Positions 8,213 through 16,218 of a DNA stretch of 64,000 nucleotides are shown piece after piece (within the stretch, counting starts at the first letter, position 1; each line of letters starts with the position of its first letter). The translations under genes were made by a program, and so were the position numbers. A model generated the notes under the pieces. That model saw only the letters and a list, made by a program, of their open reading frames with translations, did not search any database and was not told the DNA's origin. The stretch is from Pontibacter mucosus (GTDB lineage: Bacteria > Bacteroidota > Bacteroidia > Cytophagales > Hymenobacteraceae). Where the stretch lies: contig NZ_QBKI01000011.1 of assembly GCF_003054055.1 (NCBI RefSeq), positions 124,001 through 188,000 of the forward strand. The letters are read 5' to 3'.

Positions 8213-8880
8213 TTGTTGGATCGGGTATATAAAGTGAAGGACACCCCGGGCGTAAAAGTGCCGGGCTGCGCTTGCAGATGTAACAGGTTTGGCTGTACGC
8301 GCAATGCCAGATCCTCGCCCACGTCAAACTCCCGCAGGTGGGCATGCACATAGGCCTCGGCAATCTGCAGCGAGTAAGCCGCCACCGAAAGTATAACCGT
8401 CAGGTCGCGGTTGCGGCGGTAGTAGTCGCGGCGGTACTTGAGGTTGCTCCGGGCTTCTTGTCCTCGGCTCTCGTTCAGCGACGGGAAGTTAGGGTCGTTG
8501 GCATACTTGTCGATGGTGCTGGGGTCTTCGTCCACGCGATGAATGTAGGCCTTGCGGTAGTCCTGGTACTTGGTGTTGTTATCGATGAGAAAGTAGGTGA
8601 GTACCGCGCCGGTGCCGTACACAATAGGGAGCTTCCAGTAGGCCCGGTTGTAAATCTGGCCGCCACCGGGAACGATGGCGGAGAACAGAGCCGCTTTGGC
8701 AGGCTTGTCCCAGGTGCTCAGGAAAAAGCCTCTCTTTTCTGCTTCAGCCGTATCAACAGGGGCCACGGGCACAACCACAGAATCAGGGCCGGTCGTGATG
8801 ACCTGCCCGTGTGTGTGAGCCGGGGCAAAGGATAACACCATGCCCAGCAGCCATACTGCCGCACCAACTTTCAGCCTCAT
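8209..8880 (-). CDS. DUF5683 membrane-associated protein
   Basis: Exported or membrane protein of 223 residues with an N-terminal signal sequence (AAVWLLGMVLSFAPAHTHG). The DUF5683 core reads KAALFSAIVPGGGQIYNRAYWKLPIVYG, followed by a hydrophobic segment (AVLTYFLID) and a charged YRKAY/RRDYYRRNRD region before another hydrophobic stretch. The PGGGQIYNR-W-K-P motif is typical for the family. Function is unknown, but genes of this family regularly sit between parB and dapB in Bacteroidota, as here. It begins five bases after the parB stop. Confidence 0.85.
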   Translation of the reverse strand: MRLKVGAAVWLLGMVLSFAPAHTHGQVITTGPDSVVVPVAPVDTAEAEKRGFFLSTWDKPAKAALFSAIVPGGGQIYNRAYWKLPIVYGTGAVLTYFLIDNNTKYQDYRKAYIHRVDEDPSTIDKYANDPNFPSLNESRGQEARSNLKYRRDYYRRNRDLTVILSVAAYSLQIAEAYVHAHLREFDVGEDLALRVQPNLLHLQAQPGTFTPGVSFTLYTRSNK

Positions 8881-8885
8881 GCGCC

Positions 8886-9800
8886 TTAGTAGTTAAGTAG
8901 TTCCAGTATACGGTTCAGCTCCTCTACCGATACAAACGGGATTTTAATCTCGCCTTTACCGTCGTTGTTGGCCTTTACCTGTATCTTGGTGCCGAACTGG
9001 GAGGCAAGTTTGCGCTCCACCGTCTTCAGTTCATCCTCATACTTGTTAAACTGCAATTGTTGTTGCGGGTCCGGCTTTTTCTTGGCGTTCTGCAGGTTGC
9101 GCACCAGTTCCTCTACCTTGCGCACCGATAGTTCCTTGGCCACCACTTCCTTAAATACGTCCAGCTGCTGATCAATGGTGTCGATGTTGATCAGGGCACG
9201 GGCGTGGCCCATGGTGATCACGTTGTCGCGCAGGGCAATCTGGATGTCCGGAGGAAGCTTGAGCAGGCGCAGGTAGTTGGTTACCGTGGTGCGCTTCTTG
9301 CCCACGCGCTCGCCCAGCTCTTCCTGCTTCAGGCTGCACTCGGTGAGCAGGCGCTGGTAGGAGAGGGCAATCTCGATGGCATTCAGGTTCTCGCGCTGAA
9401 TGTTCTCGATCAGGGCCATCTCCAGCATCTGCTGGTCGTCGGCTTTGCGGATGTAAGCCGGGATTACGGTTAAGCCGGCAATCTTCGAGGCCTGGTAGCG
9501 GCGCTCACCCGAAATAAGCTGGTAGCTGTTGGGGCCAAGCTGCCTTACGGTGATGGGCTGGATGATGCCCTGTACTTTGATGGACTCTGCCAACTCTTCC
9601 AGCGCCGCCTGATCGAAGTGCGTGCGGGGTTGGAAGGGGTTGGTTTGGATTTGGTCAATGGCTATATCTGCGATGGTATTAACGTCGTTTAAAGTGGATG
9701 ACTCAGTTTTGCCGGTATACTTGTTACCCTCCAGAAGAGAGCCCAGGCCCCGGCCAAGGCCGCCTTTACGTTTCGCTGCAGAATTTTTGTTATCAGACAT
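8886..9800 (-). CDS. parB: Chromosome-partitioning protein ParB
   Basis: DNA-binding CTPase clamp that loads at parS sites and works with ParA in chromosome segregation. It has 304 residues. A basic N-terminal tail (KRKGGLGRGLGSLL) carries the ParA-stimulating Arg. The ParB/Srx CTP-binding box is GERR at residues 98-101, followed by ALIENIQREN. The helix-turn-helix KorB-like domain is KQEELGERVGKKRTTVTNYL, and a C-terminal dimerisation domain ends in ILELLNY. It lies 15 bases after parA. I did not find a clear parS site in the window. Confidence 0.95.
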   Translation of the reverse strand: MSDNKNSAAKRKGGLGRGLGSLLEGNKYTGKTESSTLNDVNTIADIAIDQIQTNPFQPRTHFDQAALEELAESIKVQGIIQPITVRQLGPNSYQLISGERRYQASKIAGLTVIPAYIRKADDQQMLEMALIENIQRENLNAIEIALSYQRLLTECSLKQEELGERVGKKRTTVTNYLRLLKLPPDIQIALRDNVITMGHARALINIDTIDQQLDVFKEVVAKELSVRKVEELVRNLQNAKKKPDPQQQLQFNKYEDELKTVERKLASQFGTKIQVKANNDGKGEIKIPFVSVEELNRILELLNY

Positions 9801-9815
9801 GTACTCTCCTAAAAG

Positions 9816-10598
9816 TTATTTCGCCAGCGCTACGCTGTTTTTCTCCGCTATCTCGCGTGCCAGGTTCAGGTAGCTCAGGGCTCCTTTGCTGTCGGCGTCG
9901 TGTAGCAGGGCAGGCAGGCCAAAGCTCGGCGACTCGCTCAATTTCACGTTACGGGGGATGATGGTATCGAATACCATTTGCTGGAAGTGGGTTTTCACCT
10001 CCTCCACTACCTGGTTGCTCAGGCGCAGGCGCACGTCGTACATCGTCAGCAGGATGCCCTCAATGGCCAGCTCCGTGTTCAGGCGCGACTGAATGATCTT
10101 GATAGTGTTCAGGAGCTTGCCCAGGCCCTCCAGCGCAAAGTACTCGCACTGCACCGGTATCACCACCGAGTCAGCGGCGGTCAGGGAGTTTACCGTGATC
10201 AGGCCCAGCGACGGGGAGCAGTCGATGATGATGTAATCATACTTCTGCTTCATATCCTTCAGCGCCTCGCGCATCTTCTCCTCGCGGTTGGGCATGTTGA
10301 TCATCTCCACCTCCGCGCCTACCAGGTCGATATGGGATGGAATCAGGTCCAGGAACTCAATGTTAGGTGTCTGCAGCACGATGTCCTCCGCCTTCACGTC
10401 CTCCACCATGCACTCGTAGATGCTGCTGGTAATGGTGGCCGGGTCGAAGCCCAGGCCGGAGGTGGCGTTGGCCTGCGGGTCAGCATCCACCAGAAGTGTT
10501 TTATATTCCAGGGCTGCCAGGCTTGCTGCAAGGTTAATGGCCGTAGTGGTTTTGCCTACGCCGCCTTTCTGGTTGGCAACCGCAATAATTTTTCCCAT
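9816..10598 (-). CDS. parA: Chromosome-partitioning ATPase ParA (Soj)
   Basis: ParA/Soj-type P-loop ATPase of 260 residues that moves ParB-parS complexes. The deviant Walker A motif is KGGVGKTT at residues 11-18, the Walker A' region is YDYIIIDCSPSLG, and the DNA-binding region lies near the C-terminus. The length and lack of an N-terminal extension mark it as a chromosomal type Ib-like ParA. It starts eight bases after the UPF0173 stop and is followed by parB, an arrangement indicating one operon. Confidence 0.95.
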   Translation of the reverse strand: MGKIIAVANQKGGVGKTTTAINLAASLAALEYKTLLVDADPQANATSGLGFDPATITSSIYECMVEDVKAEDIVLQTPNIEFLDLIPSHIDLVGAEVEMINMPNREEKMREALKDMKQKYDYIIIDCSPSLGLITVNSLTAADSVVIPVQCEYFALEGLGKLLNTIKIIQSRLNTELAIEGILLTMYDVRLRLSNQVVEEVKTHFQQMVFDTIIPRNVKLSESPSFGLPALLHDADSKGALSYLNLAREIAEKNSVALAK

Positions 10599-10606
10599 GC
10601 TATACT

Positions 10607-11287
10607 TTATAGTTCAATTGTTTGACCTATCTCCAATAGAATAAGTTCCTTGTCTGCCAGCTTGGCCACTTCCATCACCTCCTCCTTGTCAATGGCAATG
10701 TAGGGGAAGGTATCGTAGTGCATGCCGATAACTTTCTCCACCTGCACAAAGTCGGCGGCGATCATGGCATCGTGGATGTCCATGGTAAAGTTATCGCCGA
10801 TGGGCATAAGCGCAAAATCCACGTCAAATTGCTCTGGAATGAGCTTCATGTCGTAGGTGAGGGCCGTATCGCCGGCGTAGTAAAAGGTTTGGTTTTCTGT
10901 TTCCACCACAAAGCCAGCCGCGGTGCCACCATAAGAGCCATCTGGCAGGGAGCTGGAGTGGATGGCGTTCACCATCTTCACCGTGCCGAATGGCAAGGTT
11001 ACTTTGCCGCCGGTGTTCATCGGGTGCACGTTTTTGATGCCTTTGTTGCCGTACCAGGTCGTGATCTCGAAGTTGGCTACAATGGTGGCGTTGTTATTTT
11101 TAGCAATCTGCTCCGCGTCGTGCACGTGGTCCTGGTGGCCGTGCGAGAGCAGGATATAGTCCGCCTTGATATCGTCTACGTTGATGCTGGATGCTAACTC
11201 GTTTGGAGAGATGAACGGGTCGAACAGCACGCGGTTCTTTCCGATTTCGAACAGGAAGCAGGACTGGCCGTAGTACGTTATTTTCAT
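10607..11287 (-). CDS. UPF0173 metal-dependent hydrolase
   Basis: Metallo-beta-lactamase-fold hydrolase of 226 residues when started at ATG 11287. This gives the family's usual beginning (MKITYYGQSCFLFE) and length; an upstream start at 11323 adds 12 residues of unlikely sequence. The metal-binding motif is HGHQDHVHD, with further ligands in GDTALT and the C-terminal GMHYDTFP. It is a cytoplasmic enzyme of the YtkL/UPF0173 family. Its substrate is not established. It heads the parAB-dapB-lepB run with a candidate -7 box upstream at 11341. Confidence 0.9.
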   Translation of the reverse strand: MKITYYGQSCFLFEIGKNRVLFDPFISPNELASSINVDDIKADYILLSHGHQDHVHDAEQIAKNNNATIVANFEITTWYGNKGIKNVHPMNTGGKVTLPFGTVKMVNAIHSSSLPDGSYGGTAAGFVVETENQTFYYAGDTALTYDMKLIPEQFDVDFALMPIGDNFTMDIHDAMIAADFVQVEKVIGMHYDTFPYIAIDKEEVMEVAKLADKELILLEIGQTIEL

Positions 11288-11340
11288 AATTTTATTTGAT
11301 TTAGCTGTTCTATACTTACGCAAGGTAACTCAATCTTCCA

Positions 11341-11348
11341 CAAAGATA
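11341..11348 (-). promoter_or_regulatory. Candidate -7 box of the UPF0173-parAB operon
   Basis: On the minus strand the sequence reads TATCTTTG, matching the Bacteroidota -7 consensus TAnnTTTG, 53 bases upstream of the UPF0173 start. A TTTG lies 26 bases upstream of it, longer than the usual spacing, so only the -7 element is well supported. Confidence 0.5.
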
Positions 11349-11573
11349 CACTTTTTACCCATTTTTAGCTGATGCAAAAGAGCGCCTGCAGCGTTTATTT
11401 ATCCACATCCGGAAAGCCTTGCGCCAGGGGCGTGGTGCCTGTGTTATACTTGCTTTTCAGGCTGCCGGCACTGCTCTCAAAGTATAAAGTTACGGACGTT
11501 CAAACTCTGAAAGTATAGGATTTATACTTTACAAAAACGTTGCCTACTGTAGTTGAAGTATAACTACAAAAGA

Positions 11574-11605
11574 ATAGCGCCAACTGCACAGGCAGTCAGC
11601 GCTAT
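11574..11605 (-). terminator. Terminator of DUF2382 gene
   Basis: Stem ATAGCGC / GCGCTAT (11574-11580 and 11599-11605) has an inner ACTG / CAGT stem. On the minus strand it is followed by TCTTTTG. It lies 25 bases past the stop of the 270-residue DUF2382 gene. Confidence 0.65.
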
Positions 11606-11630
11606 ATCTTATACTTTATACTTTTGTGGA

Positions 11631-12443
11631 TTAAGGCCTATCGATGTCTTTGTCATGTGCCGGGGCGTCCGGACGGTTGCGAGGGTTAAGCTTGTCCACC
11701 TCCACATCCTGCTTCCGGATTTTATCCTGTATCCGTTCGGTGTGCTCGGTGGTTTCTTTGTTCAGCCTTACTTCCTCTACCACACGCGCCTCTTTGTTCA
11801 CCACGGGAATCTCGGCGCGCTCCGTAATGGTTTTTTCACCTTCCTTAAACGCTTCCAGGTCCCGCTCATTAGCCGGACGGTTCACCGGTCGTCGCTCTAC
11901 ATTCACGTGTTCCTCACGCAGGCGCAGGTTCTCTTCCACAGGTCGTTCGATAATGCGGCTACGGATTCTCACACCACCTGTCTCCACTTCGCGCTTGCCC
12001 ACGTTCAGGTTTTCCTCTACCACCGGAATTGATGCGGTGGAGCCTGTCCAGTTGCCTTTGCTGGAGGAGGACATTCCCCGCTGCTGCGATGATGCCCGCT
12101 CGTTCACGTCGATGGCACCCGCTTTGTCAAGTATCTCACATACTCTCCTGGATTCCTCTTCCGAGGAAGTATGGACGGTTACCACAGAGCCATTGCGGGC
12201 AGCCTCCGAGTACATGGCCGACTCGTTGCGATTCCCCAGCAGGGAATTAAAGAAGTTGCCCACGCGGCCACTGCTATCGCTTGTTTGCGTGGGCTGTTGG
12301 GTGCCTGTGTTCGCCCTGTCCCGGGCGCCATGCACTGAAATATCTATTTTATTATTTGGAATACCTGCTTTCTCCAGTTGTTGCGCAGCCATTTGCGCAT
12401 CAACACCATAATCGAAAATACCAACTACTGTCTGTTGTTTCAT
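11631..12443 (-). CDS. YsnF/AvaK-type stress protein (DUF2382)
   Basis: Soluble protein of 270 residues. Residues 1-50 (VVGIFDYGVDAQMAAQQLEKAGIP) look like the YflT/general-stress N-terminal fold. Residues of about 60-115 include a second small domain ending VCEILDKAGAIDV. The C-terminal half is a complete DUF2382 domain with its repeated pattern (VVEENLNVGKREVETGGVRI, VNVERRPVNRP, RVVEEVRLNKETTEHTE). Members are induced by general stress in other bacteria, but their biochemical role is unknown. The upstream gene encodes a second DUF2382 protein on the same strand. Confidence 0.85.
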   Translation of the reverse strand: MKQQTVVGIFDYGVDAQMAAQQLEKAGIPNNKIDISVHGARDRANTGTQQPTQTSDSSGRVGNFFNSLLGNRNESAMYSEAARNGSVVTVHTSSEEESRRVCEILDKAGAIDVNERASSQQRGMSSSSKGNWTGSTASIPVVEENLNVGKREVETGGVRIRSRIIERPVEENLRLREEHVNVERRPVNRPANERDLEAFKEGEKTITERAEIPVVNKEARVVEEVRLNKETTEHTERIQDKIRKQDVEVDKLNPRNRPDAPAHDKDIDRP

Positions 12444-12493
12444 AGCTTAAATATTAAATTGATGTAACATAAAAACCGATGCAAGCCTATACT

Positions 12494-12997
12494 TCAGGCC
12501 TGCCTCGTGTTGTGTGGGTGGGTTTTAACCCGTTCGATGGTTACCTCTTCCTTGCGGAGTGGCATTTTTTCTGTGCGGTGTGTTTCCACCTGCTTTTTGG
12601 TGATGTGCAGTTCCTCCACCAATACCAGTTTCTTCTGCACCACCACCTCTTCCTTCAGCACCGAGACGATCATTCTGTCGCCTTCGTAGCGAACAGGCGG
12701 AGGGGCTTCCTCCACAATCTGGTTGATAGCCACGCGCTCCACTTCCACCTCTTCGTGCATCGACGGGATATCTATGTCTTTGAGCTCCTCACGCACCTGT
12801 TTTACCACATGCACCTTGGCCGCTTCCACTTCTCTTTTCCCGATCTGCACCTGCTCTTCCACCACCGGTATCACCTCCTCCTCATGCCTGCTTGCTGCCT
12901 CCTCAGGAAGAGGAGCCCTACCGCCAGCTGTAGCTTCCTGGTAGCGCTGCTCAAACTCTGATTTTAGTACTTTTTCTTCTGATTTATTCTTTTTCAT
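12494..12997 (-). CDS. DUF2382 domain protein, short form
   Basis: Highly charged protein of 167 residues without signal peptide. Residues of about 45-160 match the DUF2382 repeat: VIPVVEEQVQIGKREVEAAKV, then VEVERVAINQIVEE and VLKEEVVVQKKLVLVEELHI, ending KEEVTIERVKTH. It lacks the N-terminal stress domain of its neighbour. The two genes are in the same direction with 50 bases between them and probably form one transcription unit. The role is presumably structural or stress-related, unproven. Confidence 0.85.
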   Translation of the reverse strand: MKKNKSEEKVLKSEFEQRYQEATAGGRAPLPEEAASRHEEEVIPVVEEQVQIGKREVEAAKVHVVKQVREELKDIDIPSMHEEVEVERVAINQIVEEAPPPVRYEGDRMIVSVLKEEVVVQKKLVLVEELHITKKQVETHRTEKMPLRKEEVTIERVKTHPHNTRQA

Positions 12998-13213
12998 GAT
13001 GTAAAACCATATTACAATATAGGTTTTTTAAGCCTGATTTTTTAGCTAAGCTCCCTGTTTCCTACGCGGGCTCAACGCAGGGGTTGGCCAAAATTTATCA
13101 GTAGCCTATACTTTAGCAGTTTTACTTTCTCTGCTTTTTTTAGTGAGTCTGGCTTCTGCTGTGGTTAACAGGGCTTATATGTTGGCCGGGCAAAGTATAG
13201 CCGGGGCATAAAA

Positions 13214-13245
13214 AAAGCGCCGGAAGTATTAACCTCCGGCGCTTT
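13214..13245 (-). terminator. Terminator of GH20 gene, AAGTAT-containing loop
   Basis: An 11-bp stem AAAGCGCCGGA / TCCGGCGCTTT encloses loop AGTATTAACC. On the minus strand six T follow. It stands 20 bases past the hexosaminidase stop. On the plus side it runs into TTTATACTTTCC, so both loop and tail relate to the repeated word. Confidence 0.85.
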
Positions 13246-13264
13246 ATACTTTCCTACAATTCTT

Positions 13265-14911
13265 CTACTGGTTGTGTATCGTCCAGTCGGCATACTCGGT
13301 GCAATAGGCGGTGCCCCAACGCTTGAACCTCGGGATAACGGTCTGCTCCAGCCTGCGCTTGAAATCTTCAAAGTCCTTTTGCCTGGGGTCAGACCAGAGC
13401 ACCTCGCTCAGGGCCGTCATCCTCGGGAACACCATGTACTCTACCTTGGCAGGAGAGCTGATATACTCGGTCCAGAGATTGGCCTGGGCTCCCATGATGT
13501 ACCTTGCCTCCGGTTTGCCCTGCAGTTCGTCCGGCATCGGGCTAAAGTTGTACACAGCGTCCAAGGGATTGTAGCCGTGGATGGCCAGGCTGTCGTTCGG
13601 ATTCCTAGTTTGGTAGTGGTCAAAGTATAAAGGCTTGCCCGGCGTCATGATAACGGGGTGCTTGCGCATGGCCGCTGCCGCTCCGGTTTTGGCGTCAGCC
13701 CAGTTCATGACGATGGTGGAGGAGTCCAGGTCTCCTTCCAGGATCTCGTGCCAGCCTATCACCTTTTTGTTTTTCTGTGCCAGGTAGTCCGATACCCGCT
13801 CCACAAAGTATGTCTGCAACCCCTTTTCATCCTTCAGGTTATTTGCCTGAATAAACTCCTGTGCCTGTGGGCTGGCTTTCCACCACATTTTGCTGCACTC
13901 ATCCCCGCCAATATGGATATAGGGCGAAGGGAACAGGTCGGCCACCTCGTGGAATACAGTCTTCAGGAACTGGAACGTCTCGGGGTGCGGCGCCAGCACG
14001 TTGTTCTGGCGGTTGTACATGCCCCAGGTAGTGGCCACGTTCCAGGTCGTGTCGGGGTGGGTGCTAAACTCAGGGTAGGCGGCGATGGTGGCGCGGCTGT
14101 GGCCCGGGATGTCTATCTCGGGTATGATGGTGATGCCGCGCTGCGTGGCGTAGGCAATTACCTCCCGGATCTGGTCCTGGGTATAATAGCCGCCATAACG
14201 GGTAGAGTCGTAGCGGGCAGGCTCATCCTTAAAGTGGCCAATGAGGGTAGCCTCGCGCCAGGAGCCAACGGAGTTCAGCTTCGGATAGCTCTTTATTTCA
14301 ATACGCCAGCCCTGGTCGTCAGACAGGTGCCAGTGGAAGGTGTTGAATTTGTGGAAGGCCAGGTAGTCGATATACTTCTTGATGAAGTCCAGCGGGAACA
14401 TGTGGCGGCTCACGTCCAGGTGCATCCCACGGTAAGCGTACTGCGGGTAATCGATGATCTCCACCGGCTCCACCCGCAATCCCCTGCGGTTTTCAAGCGG
14501 CAGCAGCTGGAGCAAGGTTTGTGAGCCGTACACGATGCCGTTCACATCCTGGGCTTTAATGGTAATGGCTTTGTTTCCGGAGTGCAGGATGTACATCTCG
14601 GGGCGCTGGACTGCGGCGGCATCCTGTAGCAGAATGATGCCCTCAAGCGAACCGGTGTTGGAAGTTATCTGCTGCAGCGGCAATGTTAAGCCGGTTTGGG
14701 CCTTGATGAGCCCTTGCAGGTAAGCGGCCTGGCTGGCAAAAGGAGCCTGGTAGTAAATATGGCTCTTGCTGTTCAGCCGCACGGCTTTTTCTTGTAAAGG
14801 ACTAACCTGCTGTGGCTTCGGGATGATGGCCGCTGCCTGCTGCGATTCGGCGGGTAAGGCGCTGAACAGCAGGGACAGGAGCAGCAGTGCGCCGAAAAGG
14901 TGGTGGATCAT
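13265..14911 (-). CDS. Beta-N-acetylhexosaminidase (GH20)
   Basis: Secreted exo-glycosidase of 548 residues that removes terminal N-acetylhexosamine from chitin oligomers, glycans or peptidoglycan fragments by substrate-assisted catalysis. A signal peptide (LFGALLLLSLLFSALPAES) follows the ATG at 14911, chosen over an upstream start at 14968 that would bury the signal sequence. A GH20b N-terminal domain precedes the barrel motifs HWHLSDDQGWRIEIK and IIPEIDIPGHSRA. The catalytic pair is D337-E338 in HIGGDECSK, and WEYI-like aromatic residues follow. It is probably periplasmic. It is separated by 60 bases from the lipoprotein gene upstream. Confidence 0.93.
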   Translation of the reverse strand: MIHHLFGALLLLSLLFSALPAESQQAAAIIPKPQQVSPLQEKAVRLNSKSHIYYQAPFASQAAYLQGLIKAQTGLTLPLQQITSNTGSLEGIILLQDAAAVQRPEMYILHSGNKAITIKAQDVNGIVYGSQTLLQLLPLENRRGLRVEPVEIIDYPQYAYRGMHLDVSRHMFPLDFIKKYIDYLAFHKFNTFHWHLSDDQGWRIEIKSYPKLNSVGSWREATLIGHFKDEPARYDSTRYGGYYTQDQIREVIAYATQRGITIIPEIDIPGHSRATIAAYPEFSTHPDTTWNVATTWGMYNRQNNVLAPHPETFQFLKTVFHEVADLFPSPYIHIGGDECSKMWWKASPQAQEFIQANNLKDEKGLQTYFVERVSDYLAQKNKKVIGWHEILEGDLDSSTIVMNWADAKTGAAAAMRKHPVIMTPGKPLYFDHYQTRNPNDSLAIHGYNPLDAVYNFSPMPDELQGKPEARYIMGAQANLWTEYISSPAKVEYMVFPRMTALSEVLWSDPRQKDFEDFKRRLEQTVIPRFKRWGTAYCTEYADWTIHNQ

Positions 14912-14971
14912 ACTTGTTAAAGTGATATTTGAAGGCGCAAGATAAGCAATAGTATGTTGTTGCCACAACTT

Positions 14972-15466
14972 CTATTTTGCCTCCAGTAGCTCCATAACGA
15001 GCTCATGGAGGTAAGTTATTGTTTGCTGCAGCGTTTCCGGACCATCCTGCTGGTGCTTGATGCGCCCTACTTCCCGATCGTTTTCATAAAAAGTGAGGTA
15101 GGAGGAGGGAAGGTCAGTAAAAGGTGATAAGTAGGTGTCGTTTAGCGAAGTATAATCTAGCTTGCGAAGCATCTCTTTAACTTGATCCAACTGCTTTTGG
15201 GAAAGCTGCATGGTGAGCGTATCCGTGACAGGCACGTACCGGAAGCCTTCGTACAGAACGGTGCCATCGCTGTAAAAGGTGGCATTATAAGCGGGGCAGG
15301 TGCCGTAGCAGGGTGTTTTCTGGAACAGCAGCAGCTTTTGTGGCGGTGCTGCATCTGTACCTTGTGATTGATTTATACTTTGGTTGGCGCTGCCACGGGC
15401 ACAGCCGCTTGCCAGCAGCAGCACAAGGCCCAGTAAGATCAGGTTTATACTTTGTTTATACTTCAT
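14972..15466 (-). CDS. Lipoprotein with DUF6438 domain
   Basis: Exported lipoprotein of 164 residues. The signal peptide ends in lipobox ASGC. The DUF6438 signature is KTPCYGTCPAYNATFYSDGTVLYEG, with two Cys four residues apart, followed by a strand-rich region with YLTFYENDREVGRI. Function of the domain is unknown. The start overlaps the stop of the upstream lipoprotein by four bases (ATGA), so the two are translated together. Four copies of the AAGTATA word lie in the gene, one across its start. Confidence 0.8.
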   Translation of the reverse strand: MKYKQSINLILLGLVLLLASGCARGSANQSINQSQGTDAAPPQKLLLFQKTPCYGTCPAYNATFYSDGTVLYEGFRYVPVTDTLTMQLSQKQLDQVKEMLRKLDYTSLNDTYLSPFTDLPSSYLTFYENDREVGRIKHQQDGPETLQQTITYLHELVMELLEAK

Positions 15467-16065
15467 GGCGTGCCCTGTTCCAGCTTGCGGAATTCGCCGC
15501 TTACAAACTCGTAGTACTCAGGGGTGCAATAGTGGCACTCCTGGTAGTTAAGGGCAGAATCGGGTGGGTTTACCACAAACAGGCGACTTTCTTTGCTATA
15601 CTTGGCGCCGGTGCTGCTCTGCACTTTATCCAGCACCTTGCCTGTTTCGCGGTCTACCACTAAGTGCTGCTGGCAGCTGGTGCCGCAGCCAATACTTACC
15701 ACGGTATACTTTCCGGCAAAGTTTACGCCTTCCTCCAGCCCCTTGCGCAGCATGGTGCGGTAGGTAGTGGCATCGCTGTGGCTAGCTTCATCCAGCGGTG
15801 CCAGCTGGCCCCGGTACATGTTACCCACCGCGTAGTTTTTGCTGTTCAGGTATTGCTCCGTTGTGATGTGGTAGCGGTTATACAGTTCCTTATCGGTAGA
15901 GTCGTTGTAGGGCACGTTGAGGGAGTCTTTAGCCAGTTCTTTCGCCAGCTCAGGGTGTGTGGCTGCGAGCCCTTTTTCTTCCTCCGGGCCACCCTGACAG
16001 GCGGTGAAAAGGCCTACGCTTAGCAGGCAGAGGCATGTGGTTATGTGATTTGCAATTGTCTTCAT
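15463..16065 (-). CDS. Hypothetical lipoprotein with GCGTSC motif
   Basis: Exported protein of 200 residues with signal peptide and lipobox FTAC. The C-terminal half has the pattern GVNFAGKYTVVSIGCGTSCQQHLVVDRETGKV, which I recognise from widespread uncharacterised secreted proteins (G-KY--V--GCGTSC). A second Cys pair is in ECHYC. It is coupled by a four-base overlap to the DUF6438 lipoprotein, which also has a paired-Cys motif. The pairing suggests a common extracytoplasmic role, but none is known. Confidence 0.75.
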   Translation of the reverse strand: MKTIANHITTCLCLLSVGLFTACQGGPEEEKGLAATHPELAKELAKDSLNVPYNDSTDKELYNRYHITTEQYLNSKNYAVGNMYRGQLAPLDEASHSDATTYRTMLRKGLEEGVNFAGKYTVVSIGCGTSCQQHLVVDRETGKVLDKVQSSTGAKYSKESRLFVVNPPDSALNYQECHYCTPEYYEFVSGEFRKLEQGTP

Positions 16066-16178
16066 ATATAAGCATACATACGGTTAAAAGGTACTGCAAG
16101 TATACTGATTCAGCAATGGTAACCTACAAAGTATAACTCGTAATCAGAAGACTATTATCAGGGAAGAACAGTATAAAA

Positions 16179-16206
16179 AAAGCCTCTCCGGTTGAGGAGA
16201 GGCTTT
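16179..16206 (-). terminator. Terminator of yidC
   Basis: An 11-bp stem AAAGCCTCTCC / GGAGAGGCTTT has a six-base loop. Seven A on the plus strand give the U-tract on the minus strand, beginning TTTTTTATAC. It lies 13 bases past the yidC stop. Confidence 0.85.
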
Positions 16207-16218
16207 AAAGTATAAACC

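Larger units (their letters stand above)
11288..11630. other. Intergenic region, densest AAGTATA cluster
   Basis: 343 bases hold no gene I can support. Between 11311 and 11625 there are eight copies of AAGTATA/TATACTT. Near 11510-11531, AAAGTATA and TATACTTT face each other about five bases apart and could pair as a hairpin. A terminator (11574-11605) for the DUF2382 gene and a candidate promoter (11341-11348) for the parAB operon are also present. Confidence 0.7.
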
